NCBI GenBank assembly: GCA_033782935.1 | Contig: JAWQEG010000490.1 | Coordinates: 712,001-776,000 of the forward strand | DNA from: Petrolisthes cinctipes | Taxonomy: Eukaryota; Arthropoda; Malacostraca; Decapoda; Porcellanidae | Reading direction: 5' to 3' | DNA length: 64,000 nt | Part shown: piece after piece, positions 36,481 to 49,717 of the stretch | How positions within the stretch are numbered: the stretch's first letter is position 1 | How the letters are laid out: every line of letters begins with the position of its first letter | Made by a program: the position numbers and the translations under genes | Notes under the pieces: model-generated | Databases searched by the model: none | What the model saw: only the letters and a program-made list of their open reading frames with translations | Told to the model about the DNA's origin: nothing

Positions 36481-38484
36481 ATTCAGGCCCAAAACATGCT
36501 TAAAATCGATATTTTTGGTGCCCAAAGTCAATATGTGTATGCATCTTCTATACTCGTTTATATCTCAAATTCAGGCTCAAAACACCCGAAAATTCGATAT
36601 TTTGGGGTCCCAGAAGAGATCTGTACATGCCTACTCAATGCTAGAATGTTTTTAAAATATAGGCTCAAAACATGCTGAAAATCGATATTTTAGGTGCCCA
36701 AAAGTCGATATGTGCATGCATCTTCTGTACTCGTTTATATCTCAAATTCAAGCTCAAAACACCCGAAAATTCGATATTTTTGGGTCCCAGAAGCGATCTG
36801 TACATGCCTGCTTAGTGCTAGAATATTATCAAAATATAGGCTCAAAATATGCTAAAAATCGATATTTTAGGTGCGTAAAGGCGATATCTCAAATTCAGGC
36901 CCAAAACACCCGAAAATTCGATATTTTGGGGTCCCAGAAGCGATCTGTACATGCCTACTCCGTGTTAGAGTATTTTCAAAATACAGGCCCAAAACATGCT
37001 CAAAATCGATGTTTTAGGAGCCCAAAAGTCGATATATGCATGCATCTTCAGTACCCGTTTATATCTCAAATTCAGGCTCAAAACACCCGAAAATTCGATA
37101 TTTTGGGGTCCCAGAAGCGATCTGTACATGCCTACTCCGTGTTAGAGTATTTTCAAAATACAGGCCCAAAACATGCTGAAAATCGATATTTTAGATGCCC
37201 AAAGTCAATATGTACATGTTTCTTCTGTACCCGTTTATATCTCAAATTCAGACTCAAAACACACGAAAATTCGATATTTTGGGGTCCCAGAAGCAATCTG
37301 TACATGCCTACTCAGTGCTAGAATATTTTCAAAATATAGGCTAAAAACATACTAAAAATCGATAATTTAGGAGCCAAAAAGTCGATATCTCAAATTCAGT
37401 CCCAAAACACCCGAAAATTCGATATTTAGGGGTCCCAGAAGCGATCTGTACATGCCTACTCCGTGTTAGAGTATTTTCAAAATACAGGCCAAAAACATAC
37501 TGAAAATCGATCTTTTAGGTGCCCAAAAGTCGATATGTTCATGCATCTTCTGTAACCGTTTATATTTCAAATACTGGCCCTAAACACCCGAAAATTCGAT
37601 ATTTTGGGGTCCCAGAAGCGATCAGTAGATGCCTAATCCGTGTTAGAGTATTTTCAAAATTCAGGCCCAAAACATGCTGAAAATCGATATTTTTGGTGAC
37701 GAAAGTCAATATGTGTATGCATCTTTTATACTCGTTTATATCTCAAATTCAGGCTCAAAACACCCGAAAATTCGATATTTTGGGGTCCCAGAAGCGATCT
37801 GTATATGCCTACTCAGTGCTAGAATGTTTTCAAAATATAGGCTCAAAACATGCTCAAAATCGATATTTTAGGTGCCCAAAAGTCGATATGTGCATGCATC
37901 TTCTGTACTCGTTTATATCTCAAATACAGGCTCAAAACACCCGAAAATTCGATATTTTGGGGTCCCAGAAGCGATCTGTACATGCCTACTCAGTGCTAGA
38001 ATGTTTTCAAAATATAGGCTCAAAACATGCTCAAAATCAATATTTTAGGTGCCCAAAAGTCGATATGTGCATGCATCTTCTGTACTCGTTTATATCTCAA
38101 ATTCAAGCTCAAAACACCCGAAAATTCGATATTTTGGGGTACCAGAAGCGATCTGTACATGCCTACCTAGTGCTAGAATATTTTCAAAATATAGGTTGAA
38201 AACATGCTAAAAATCGATATTTTAGGTGCGTAAAGGCGATATCTCAAATTAAGGCCCAAAACACCCGAAAATTCAATATTTAGGGGTCCCAGAAGCAATC
38301 TGTACATGCCTAGTCAGTGCTAGAATATTTTCAAAATATAGGCTAAAAACATGCTAAAAATCGATATTTTAGGTGCCAAAAAATCGATGTCTCAAATTAA
38401 GGCCCAAAACACCCGAAAATTCGATATTTAGGGGTCCCAGAAGCGATCTGTACATGCCTACTCCTTGTTAGAGTATTTACAAAA
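36481..38484 (+). repeat. Mixed monomers; 36.80-38.01 kb copied at 51.83-53.04 kb
   Basis: A constant offset of 15,028 bp links this stretch to 51.83-53.04 kb. Shared markers are GAATATTATCAAAATATAGG (36.82 and 51.85 kb), ATATATGCATGCATCTTC, GATAATTTAGG, TTTCAAATACTGGCCC, CATCTTTTATACTCG and CTCAAATACAGGCTC. GGGGTACCAGAAGCG at 38.14 kb recurs at 42.41 kb. Confidence 0.82.
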
Positions 38485-39633
38485 TACATGCCCAAAACAT
38501 GCTGAAAATCGATATTTTAGATGCCCAAAGTCAATATGTGCATGTATCTTCTGTACCCGTTTATATCTCAAATTCTGGCCCTTGACACCCGAAAATTCGA
38601 TATTTTTGGGTCCCAGAAGCGATATGTACATGCCTACTCCGTGTTAGAGTATTTTCAAAATACAGGCCTAAAACATGCTGAAAATCGATATTTTAGATGC
38701 CCAAAGTCAATATGTGCATGTATCTTCTGTACCCGTTTATACCTCAAATTCAGGCTCAAAACACCCGAAAATTCAATATTTTGGGGTCCCAGAAGCAATC
38801 TGTACATGCCTGCTCAGTGCTAGAATATTTTCAAAATATAGGCTAAAAACATGCTAAAAATCGATATTTTAGGTGCCAAAAAGTCGATATCTGAAATTCA
38901 GTCTCAAAACACCCGAAAATTCGATATTTAGGGGTCCCAGAATGGGTCGGTACATGCCTACTCAGTGCTAGAATATTTTCAAAATACAGGCTCAAAACAT
39001 GCTAAAAATCGATATTTTAGGTGCGTAAAGGCGATATCTCAAATTCAGGCCCAAAACACCCGAAAATTCTTTATTTTGGGGTCCCATAAGCGATCTGTAC
39101 ATGCCTACTCCGTGTTAGAGTATTTTCAAAATACAGGCCCAAAACATGCTGAAAATCGATATTTTAGATGCCCAAAGTCTTATATGTGCATGTATCTTCT
39201 GTACCCGTTTATATCTCAAATTCAGGCTCAAAACACCCGAAAATTCAATATTTTGGGGTCCCAGAAGCAATCTGTACATGCCTACTCAGTGCTAGAATAT
39301 TTTCAAAATATAGGCTAAAAAAATGCTAAAAATCGATATTTTAGGTGCCAAAAAGTCGATATCTCAAATTCAGTCCCAAAACACCCGAAAATTCTATATT
39401 TATGGGTCCCAGAAGGGATCTGTACATGCCTACTCCGTGTTAGAGTATTTTCAAAATACAGCCCAAAAACATACTGAAAATCGATCTTTTAGGTGCCCAA
39501 AAGTCGATATGTGCATGCATCTTCTGTACCCGTTTATATCTCAAATTCAGGCTCAAAACACCCGAAAATTCGATATTTTTGGGTCTCAGAAGCGATCTGT
39601 ACATGCCTACTCTGTGTTAGAGTATTTTCAAGA
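38485..39633 (+). repeat. 1149 bp higher-order repeat, copy 1
   Basis: Matches continue at +1,149 bp over about 1.06 kb. The period equals four full plus three 147 bp units. A shared insertion-like variant, AAAGTCTTATATGTGC, is found at 39.18 and 40.33 kb. Confidence 0.87.
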
Positions 39634-40782
39634 TACATGCCCAAAACATGCTGAAAATCGGTATTTTAGATGCCCAAAGTCAATATGTGCATGTATCTTC
39701 TGTACCCGTTTATATCTCAAATTCTGGCCCTAAACACCCGAAAATTCGATATTTTTGGGTCCCAGAAGCGATATGTACATGCCTACTCCGTGTTAGAGTA
39801 TTTTCAAAATACATGCCCAAAACATGCTGAAAATCGATATTTTAGATGCCCAAAGTCAATATGTGCATGTATCTTCCGTACCCGTTTATACCTCAAATTC
39901 AGGCTCAAAACACCCGAAAATTCGATATTTTGGGGTCCCAGAAGCAATCTGTACATGCCTGCTCAGTGCTAGAATATTTTCAAAATATAGGCTAAAAACA
40001 TGCTAAAAATCGATATTTTAGGTGCCAAAAAGTCGATATCTGAAATTCAGTCCCAAAACACCCGAAAATTCGATATTTAGGGGTCCCAGAAGGGGTCGGT
40101 ACATGCCTACTCAGTGCTAGAATATTTTCAAAATACAGGCTCAAAACATGCTAAAAATCGATATTTTAGGTGCGTAAAGGCGATATCTCAAATTCAGGCC
40201 CAAAACACCCGAAAATTCAATATTTTGGGGTCCCATAAGCGATCTGTACATGCCTACTCCGTGTTAGAGTATTTTCAAAATACAGGCCCATAACATGCTG
40301 AAAATCGATATTTTAGATGCCCAAAGTCTTATATGTGCATGTATCTTCTGTACCCGTTTATATCTCAAATTCAGGCTCAAAACACCCGAAAATTCAATAT
40401 TTTGGGGTCCCAGAAGCAATATGTACATGCCTACTCAGTGCTAGAATATTTTCAAAATATAGGCTAAAAAAATGCTAAAAATCGATATTTTAGGTGCCAA
40501 AAAGTCGATATCTCAAATTCAGTCCCAAAACACCCGAAAATTCTATATTTATGGGTCCCAGAAGGGATCTGTACATGCCTACTCCGTGTTAGAGTATTTT
40601 CAAAATACAGCCCAAAAACATACTGAAAATCGATCTTTTAGGTGCCCAAAAGTCGATATGTGCATGCATCTTCTGTACCCGTTTATATCTCAAATTCTGG
40701 CCCTAAACACCCGAAAATTCGATATTTTGGGGTCCCAGAAGCGATCTGTACATGCCTACTCCGTGTTAGAGTATTTTCAAAA
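39634..40782 (+). repeat. 1149 bp higher-order repeat, copy 2
   Basis: Second copy, with identity clear to about 40.70 kb. Its last part (40.43-40.76 kb) is used again at +854 bp (41.29-41.61 kb), so two different exchange events overlap here. Confidence 0.85.
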
Positions 40783-41611
40783 TTCAGGACCAAAACATGC
40801 TGAAAATCGATATTTTTGGTGCCCAAAGTCAATATGTGTATGCATCTTCTATACTCGTTTATATCTCAAATTCAGGCTCAAAACACCCGAAAATTCGATA
40901 TTTTGGGGTCCCAGAAGCAATCTGTACATGCCTACTCAATGCTAGAATGTTTTTAAAATATAGGCTCAAAACATGCTCAAAATCGATATTTTAGGTGCCC
41001 AAAAGTCGATATGTGCATGCATCTTCTGTACTCGTTTATATCTCAAATTCAAGATCAAAACACCCGAAAATTCGAAATTTTTGGGTCTCAGAAGCGATCT
41101 GTACATGCCTACTCTGTGTTAGAGTATTTTCAAGATACATGCCCAAAACATGCTGAAAATCGATATTTTAGATGCCCAAAGTCAATATGTGCATGTATCT
41201 TCTGTACCCGTTTATATCTAAAATTCAGGCTCAAAACACCCGAAAATTCAATATTTTGGGGTCCCAGAAGCAATCTGTACATGCCTAGTCAGTGCTAGAA
41301 TATTTTCAAAATATAGGCTAAAAACATGCTAAAAATCGATATTTTAGGTGCCAAAAAGTCGATATCTCAAATTCAGTCCCAAAACACCCGAAAATTCTAT
41401 ATTTATGGGTCCCAGAAGGGATCTGTACATGCCTACTCCGTGTTAGAGTATTTTCAAAATACAGCCCAAAAACATACTGAAAATCGATCTTTTAGGTGCC
41501 CAAAAGTCGATATGTGCATGTATCTTCTGTACCCGTTTATATCTCAAATTCTGGCCCTAAACACCCGAAAATTCGATATTTTGGGGTCCCAGAAGCGATC
41601 TGTACATGCCT
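40783..41611 (+). repeat. Chimeric block ending the 38.5-41.6 kb series
   Basis: Combines a unit with CAAGATCAAAACACCCG, a stretch from 41.08 kb that shares TATCTAAAATTCAGG and CAAGATACATGCCC with the 2295 bp block (31.7, 34.0 kb), and the +854 bp copy of 40.43-40.76 kb. Confidence 0.78.
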
Positions 41612-44600
41612 ACTCAGTGCTAGAATGTTTTCAAAATATAGGCTCAAAACATGCTCAAAATCGATATTTTAGGTGCCCAAAAGTCGATATGTGCATGTAT
41701 CTTCTGTACTCGTTTATATCTCAAATACAGGCTCAAAACACCCGAAAATTCGATATTTTGGGGTCCCAGAAGCAATCTGTATATGCCTACTCAGTGCTAG
41801 AATATTTTCAAAATATAGGCTAAAAACATGCTAAAAATCGATATTTTAGGTGCCAAAAAGTCGATATCTCAAATTAAGGCCCAAAACACCCGAAAATTCG
41901 ATATTTAGGGGTCCCAGAAGCGATCTGTACATGCCTACTCCTTGTTAGAGTATTTACAAAATACATGCCCAAAACATGCTGAAAATCGATATTTTAGATG
42001 CCCAAAGTCATTATGTGCATGTATCTTCTGTACCCGTTTATATCTCAAATTCAGGCTCAAAACACCCGAAAATTCAATATTTTGGGGTCCCAGAAGCAAT
42101 CTGTACATGCCTACTCAGTGCTATAATATTTTCAAAATATAGGCTAAAAACATGCTAAAAATAGATATTTTAGGTGCCAAAAAGTCGATATCTCAAATTA
42201 AGGTCCAAAACACCCGAAAATTCGATATTTAGGGGTCCCAGAAGCGATCTGTACATGCCTACTCAGTGCTAGAATGTTTTCAAAATATAGGCTCAAAACA
42301 TGCTCAAAATCAATGTTTTAGGTGCCCAAAAGTCGATATGTGCATGCATCTTCTGTACTCGTTTATATCTCAAATTCAAGCTCAAAACACCCGAAAATTC
42401 GATATTTTGGGGTACCAGAAGCGATATGTACATGCCTACCTAGTGCTAGAATATTTTCAAAATATAGGCTGAAAACATGCTAAAAATCGATATTTTAGGT
42501 GCGAAAAAGGCGATATCTCAAATTAAGGCCCAAAACACCCGAAAATTCGATATTTAGGGGTCCCAGAAGCAATCTGTACATGCCTACTCAGTGCTAGAAT
42601 ATTTTCAAAATATAGGCTAAAAACATGCTAAAAATCGATATTTTAGGTGCCAAAAAGTCGATATCTCAAATTACGGCCCAAAACACCCAAAAATTCGATA
42701 TTTAGGGGTCCCAGAAGCGATCTGTTCATGCCTACTCAGTGGTAGAATATTTTCAAAATATAGGCTCAAAACATGCTAAAAATCGATATTTTAGGTGCGT
42801 AATGGCGATATGTAAAATTCAAGTCCAAAACACCCGAAAATTTGATATTTTGGGGTCCCAGAAGCGATCTGTACATGCCTACTCCGTGTTAGAGTATTTT
42901 CAAAATACAGGCCCAAAACATGCTCAAAATCGATGTTTTAGGTGCCCAAAAGTCGATATGTGCATGCATCTTCAGTACCCGTTTATATCTCAAATTCAGG
43001 CTCAAAACACCCGAAAATTTGATATTTTGGGGTCCCAGAAGCGATCTGTACATGCCTACTCTGTGTTAGAGTATTTTCAAAATACAGGCCCAAAACATAC
43101 TGAAAATCGATATTTTAGATGCCCAAAGTCAATATGTGCATGTATCTTCTGTACCCGTTTATATCTCAAATTCAGGCTCAAAACACCCGAAAATTCAATA
43201 TTTTGGGGTCCCAGAAGCAATCTGTACATACCTACTCAGTGCTAGAATATTTTCAAAATATAGGCTAAAAACATGCTAAAAATCGATATTTTAGGTGCAA
43301 AAAAGTCGATATATCAAATTATGTCCCAAAACACCCGAAAATTCGATATTTAGGGGTCTGAGAAGCGATTTGTACATGCCTACTCCGTATTAGAGTATTT
43401 TCAAAATACAGGCCCAAAACATGCTCAAAATCGATGTTTTAGGTGCCAAAAAGTCGATATGTGCATGCATCTTCAGTACCCGTTTATATCTCAAATTCAG
43501 GCTCAAAACACCAGAAAATTCGATATTTTGGGGTCCCAGAAGCGATCTGTACATGCCTACTCCTTTTTAGAGTATTTACAAAATACATGCCCAAAACATA
43601 CTGAAAATCGATATTTTAGATGCCCAAAGTCAATATGTGCATGTATCTTCTGTACCCGTTTATATCTCAAATTCAGGCTCAAAACACCCGAAAATTCAAT
43701 ATTTTGGGGTCCCAGAAGCAATCTGTACATGCCTACTCAGTGCTAGAATATTTTCAAAATATAGGCTAAAAACATGCTAAAAATAGATATTTTAGGTGCC
43801 AAAAAGTCAATATCTCAAATTAAGGCTCAAAACACCCGAAAATTCGATATTTAGTTGTCCCAGAAGCGATCTGTACATGCCTACTCAGTGCTAGAATGTT
43901 TTCAAAATATCGGCTCAAAACATGCTCAAAATCGATATTTTAGGTGCCCAAAAGTCGATATGTGCATGCATCTTCTGTACTCGTTTATATCTCAAATTCA
44001 AGCTCAAAACCCCCGAAAATTCGATATTTTGGGGTCCCAGAAGCGATCTGTACATGCCTACTCAGTGGTAGAATATTTTCAAAATATAGGCTCAAAACAT
44101 GCTAAAAATCGATATTTTAGGTGCGTAAAGGCGATATCTCAAATTAAGGCCCAAAACACCCGTAAATTCGATATTTAGAGGTCCCAGAAGCAATCTGTAC
44201 ATGCCTACTCAGTGCTAGAATATCTTCAAAATATAGGCTAAAAACATGCTGAAAATCGATATTTTAGGTGCCAAAAAGTCGATATCTCAAATTAAGGCCC
44301 AAAACACCAAAAAATTCGATATTTAGGGGTCCCAGAATCGATCTGTACATGTCTACTCAGTGCTAGAATATTTTCAAAATATAGGCTCAAAACATGCTAA
44401 AAATCGATATTTTAGGTGCGTAAAGTCGATATGTCAAATTCAAGGCCAAAACACCCGAAAATTCGATATTTAGGGGTCCCAGAAGCGATCTGTACATGCC
44501 TACACCGTGTTAGAGTATTTTCAAAATACATGCCCAAAACATGCTGAAAATCGATATTTTAGATGCCCACAGTCAATATGTGCATGTATCTTCTGTACCC

Positions 44601-47390
44601 GTTTATATCTCAAATTCAGCCTCAAAACACCCGAAAATTCGATATTTTTGGGTCCCAGAAGCAATCTGTACATGCCTACTCAGTGCTAGAATATTTTCAA
44701 AATATAGGCTAAAAACATGCTAAAAATCGATATTTTAGGTGCCAAAAAGTCGATATCTCAAATTCAGTCCCAAAACACCCGAAAATTCTATATTTATGGG
44801 TCCCAGAAGGGATCTGTACATGCCTACTCCGTGTTAGAGTATTTACAAAATACAGCCCAATAACATACTGAAAATCGATCTCTTAGGTGCCCAAAAGTCG
44901 ATATGTGCATGCATCTTCTGTACCCGTTTATATCTCAAATTCTGGCCCTAAACACCCGAAAATTCGATATTTTGGGGTCCCAGAAGCGATCTGTACATGC
45001 CTACTCCGTGTTAGAGTATTTTCAAAATTCAGGCCCAAAACATGCTGAAAATCGATATTTTTGGTGCCCAAAGTCAATATGTGTATGCATCTTCTATACT
45101 CGTTTATATCTCAAATTCAGGCTCAAAACACCCGAAAATTCGATTTTTTGGGGTCCCAGAAGCGATCTGTACATGCCTACTCAATGCTAGAATGTTTTCA
45201 AAATATAGGCTGAAAACATGCTCAAAATCGATATTTTAGGTGCCAAAAAGTCGATATGTGCATGCATCTTCTGTACTCGTTTATATCTCAAATTCAGGCT
45301 CAAAACACCCAAAAATTCGTTATTTTGGGGTCCCAGAAGCGATCTGTACATGCCTACTTAGTGCTAGAATATTTTCAAAATATAGGCTCAAAACATGCTA
45401 AAAATCGATATTTTAGGTGCGTAAAGGCGATATCTCAAATTAAAGCCCAAAACACCCGAAAATTCGATATTTTGGGGTCCCAGAAGCGATCTGTACATGC
45501 CTACTCCGTGTTAGAGTATTTTCAAAATTCAGGCCCAAAACATGTTGAAAATCGATATTTTTGGTGCCCAAAGTCAATATGTGAATGCTTCTTCTATACT
45601 CGTTTATATCTCAAATTCAGGCTCAAAACACCCGAAAATTCGATATTTTGGGGTCCCAGAAGCGATCTGTACATGCTTACTCAGTGCTAGAATGTTTTTA
45701 AAATATAGGCACAAAACATGCTCAAAATCGATATTTTAGGTGCCCAAAAGTCGATATGTGCATGCATCTTCTGTACTCGTTTATATCTCAAACTCAGGCT
45801 CAAAACACCCGAAAATTTGATATTTTGGGGTCCCAGAAGCGATCTGTACATGTCTACTCAGAGCTAGAATGTTTTCAAAATATAGGCTCAAAACATGCTC
45901 AAAATCGATATTTTAGGTGCCCAAAAGTCGATATGTGCATGCATCTTCTGTACTCGTTTATATCTCAAATTCAAGCTCAAAACACCCGAAAATTCGATAT
46001 TTTGGGGTCCCAGAAACGATCTGTACATGCCTACTCAGTGCTAGAATATTTTCAAAATATAGGCTCAAAACATGCTAAAAATAGATATTTTAGGTGCGTA
46101 AAACCGATATCTCAAATTCATGCCCAAAACACCCGAAAATTCGATATTTTGGGGTCCCAGAAGCGATCTGTACATGCCTACTCCGTGTTAGAGTATTTTC
46201 AAGATACAGGCACAAAACATGCTCAAAATCGATGTTTTAGGTGCCCAAAAGTCGATATGTGCATTCATCTTCAGTACCCGTTTATATCCCAAATTCAGGC
46301 TCAAAACACCCGAAAATTCGATATTTTGGGGTCCCAGAAGCGATCTGTACATGCCTACTCCGTGTTAGAGTATATTCAAAATACAGGCCCAAAACATGCT
46401 GAAAATCGATAATTTAGATGCCCAAAGTCAATATGTGCATGTATCTTCTGTACCCGTTTATATCTCAAATTCAGGCTCAAAACACCCAAAAATTCAATAT
46501 TTTGGGGTCCCAGAAGCAATCTGTACATGCCTACTCAGTGCTAGAATATTTTCAAAATATAGGCTAAAAACATGCTAAAAATCGATATTTTAGGTGACAA
46601 AAAGTTGATATCTCAAATTCAGTCCCAAAACACCCGAAAATTCGATATTTAGGGGTCCCAGAAGGGATCTGTACATGCCTACTCCGTGTTAGTGTATTTT
46701 CAAAATACAGGCCAAAAACATACTGAAAATCGATCTTTTAGGTGCCCAAAAGTCGAAATGTGCATGCATCTTCTATACCCGTTTATATCTCAAATTCTGG
46801 CCCTAAACACCCGAAAATTTGATATTTTGGGGTCCCAGAAGCGATCTGTACATGCCTACTCCGTGTTAGAGTATTTTCAAAATTCAGGCTCAAAACATGC
46901 TGAAAATCGATATTTTTGGTGCCCAAAGTCAATATGTGTATGCTTTCTTCTATACTCGTTTATATCTCAAATTCAGGCTCAAAACTCCCGAAAATTTGAT
47001 ATTTTGGGGTCCCAGAAGCGATCTGTACATGACTACTCAGTGCTAGAATGTTTTCAAAATATAGGCTCAAAACATGCTCAAAATCGATATTTTAGGTGCC
47101 CAAAAGTCGATTTGTGAATGCATCTTCTGTACTCGTTTATATCTCAAATTCAAGCTCAAAACACCCGAAAATTCGATATTTTGGGGTCCCAGAAGCGATC
47201 TGTACATGCCTACTCAGTGCTAGAATATTTTCAAGATATAGGCTCAAAACATGCTAAAAATCGATATTTTAAGTGCGTAAAGTCGATATCTCAAATTCAG
47301 TCCCAAAACACCCGAAAATTCGATATTTAGGGGTCCCAGAAGCGATCTGTACATGCCTACTCCGCGTTAGAGTATTTTCAAAATACAGGC
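41612..47390 (+). repeat. Mixed full/147 bp monomers, domain 2
   Basis: Full units alternate irregularly with 147-148 bp units (GTGCCAAAAAGTCGATATC and GTGCGTAAAGGCGATATC forms). 42.7-43.25 kb has a copy at 53.3-53.7 kb (offset 10,577), both starting with the rare CAGTGGTAGAATATT. ATTTACAAAATACATGCCC units at 41.94 and 43.57 kb recur at 38.46, 54.18, 61.15 and 61.80 kb. A 2 bp-longer variant (GTATGCTTTCTTC) is at 46.94 kb. No gene is present. Confidence 0.8.
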
Positions 47391-48715
47391 CAAAAACATA
47401 CTGTAAATCGATCTTTTAGGTGCCCAAAAGTCGATATGTGCATGCATCTTCTGAACCCGTTTATATCTCAAATTCTGGCCCTAAACACCCGAAAATTCAA
47501 TTTTTGGGGTCCCAGAAGCAATCTGTACATGCCTACTCAGTGCTAGAATATTTTCAAAATATAGGCTAAAAACATGCTAAAAATCGATATTATAGGTGCC
47601 AAAAAGTCGATATCTCAAATTATGGCCCAAAACACCCGAAAATTCGATATTTAGGGGTCCCAGAAGCGATCTGCACATGCCTACTCCGTGTTAGAGTATT
47701 TTCAAAATACAGGCAAAAAACATGCTCAAAATCGATGTTTTAGGTGCCAAAAAGTCGATATGTGCCTGCATCTTCAGTACCCGTTTATATCTCAAATTCA
47801 GGCTCAAAACACCCGAAAATTCGATATTTTGGGGTCCCAGAAGCGATCTGTACATGCCTACTCCGTGTTAGAGTATTTTCAAAATACATGCCCAAAACAT
47901 GCTGAAAATCGATATTTTAGATACCCGAAATCAATATGTGCATGTATCTTCTGTACCCGTTTATATCTCAAATTCAGGCTCAAAACACCCGAAAATTCAA
48001 TATTTTGGGGTCCCAGAAGCAATCTGTACATGCCTACTCAGTGCTAGAATATTTTCAAAATATAGGCTAAAAACATGCTAAAAATCGATATTTTAGGTGC
48101 CAAAAAGTCGATATCTCAAATTAAGGCCCAAAACACCCGAAAATTCGATATTTAGGGGTCCCAGAAGCGATCTGAACATGCCTACTCAGTGCTAGAATGT
48201 TTTAAAAATATAGGCTCAAAACATGCTCAAAATCGATATTTTAGGTGCCCAAAAGTCGATATGTGCATGCATCTTCTGTACACGTTTATATCTCAAATTC
48301 AAGCTCAAAACACCCGAAAATTCGATATTTTGGGGTCCCAGAAGCGATCTGTACATGCCTACTCCGTGTTAGAGTATTTTCAAAATACAGGCTCAAAACA
48401 TGCTGAAAATCGATATTTTAGATGCCCAAAGTCAATATGTGCAAGTATCTTCTGTACCCGTTTATATCTCAAATTCAGGCTCAAAACACCCGAAAATTCG
48501 ATATTTTGGGGTCCCAGAAGTAATCTGTACATGCCTACTCAGTGCTAGAATATTTTCAAAATATAGGCTAAAAACATGATGAAAATCGATATTTTAGGTG
48601 CGTAAAGTTGATATCTCAAGTTCAGTCCCAAAACACCCGAAAATTCGATATTTAGGGGTCCCAGAAGCGATCTGTACATGCCTACTCCGTGTTAAAGTAT
48701 TTTCAAAATACAAGC
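47391..48715 (+). repeat. 1325 bp higher-order repeat block, copy 1
   Basis: The rare ACATACTGTAAATCG is at 47396, 48721 and 49723, giving periods of 1,325 and 1,002 bp. These fit five full plus three short units, and four full plus two short units. The 323 bp difference is one full plus one short unit. Other shared variants are CTTCTGAACCCG and AGCGATCTGCACATG. Confidence 0.83.
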
Positions 48716-49717
48716 CAAAAACATACTGTAAATCGATCTTTTAGGTGCCCAAAAGTCGATATGTGCATGCATCTTCTGAACCCGTTTATATCTCAAATTC
48801 TGGCCCTAAACACCCGAAAATTAAATTTTTTGGGTCCCAGAAGCAATCTGTACATGCCTACTCAGTGCTAGAATATTTTCAAAATATAGGCTAAAAACAT
48901 GCTAAAAATCGTTATTTTAGGTGCCAAAAAGTCGATATCTCAAATTATGGCCCAAAACACCCGAAAATTCGATATTTAGGGGTCCCAGAAGCGATCTGCA
49001 CATGCCTACTCCGTGTTAGAGTATTTTCAAAATACAGGCCCAAAACATGCTCAAAATCGTTGTTTTAGGTGCCAAAAAGTCGATATGTGCATGCATCTTC
49101 AGTACCCGTTTATATCTCAAATTCAGGCTCAAAGCACCCGAAAATTCGATATTTTGGGATCCCAGAAGCGATCTGTACATGCCTACTCCGTGTTAGAGTA
49201 TTTTCAAAATACATGCCCAAAACATGCTGAAAATCGATATTTTAGATGCCCAAAGTCAATATGTGCATGTATCTTCTGCACCCGTTTATATCTCAAATTC
49301 AGGCTCAAAACACCCGAAAATTCAATATTTTGGGGTCCCAGAAGCAATCTGTACATGCCTACTCAGTGCTAGAATATTTTCAAAATATAGGCTAAAAACA
49401 TGCTAAAAATCGATATTTTAGGTGCCAAAAAGTCGATATCTCAAATTAAGGCCCAAAACACCCGAAAATTCGATATTTAGGGGTCCCAGAAGCGATCTGC
49501 ACATGCCTACTCCGTGTTAGAGTATTTTCAAAATACAGGCTGAAAACATGCTCAAAATCGATATTTTAGGTGCCCAAAAGTCGATATGTGCATGCATCTT
49601 CTGTACTAGTTTATATCTCAAATTCAAGCTCAAAACACCCGAAAATTCGATATTTTGGGGTCCCAGAAGCGATCTGTACATGCCTACTCCGTGTTAGAGT
49701 ATTTTCAAAATACAGGC
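48716..49717 (+). repeat. 1002 bp higher-order repeat block, copy 2
   Basis: Same series as the previous block, shorter by one full-short dimer. It carries the private AATCGTTGTTTTAGG and AAAGCACCCG substitutions. Confidence 0.8.
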
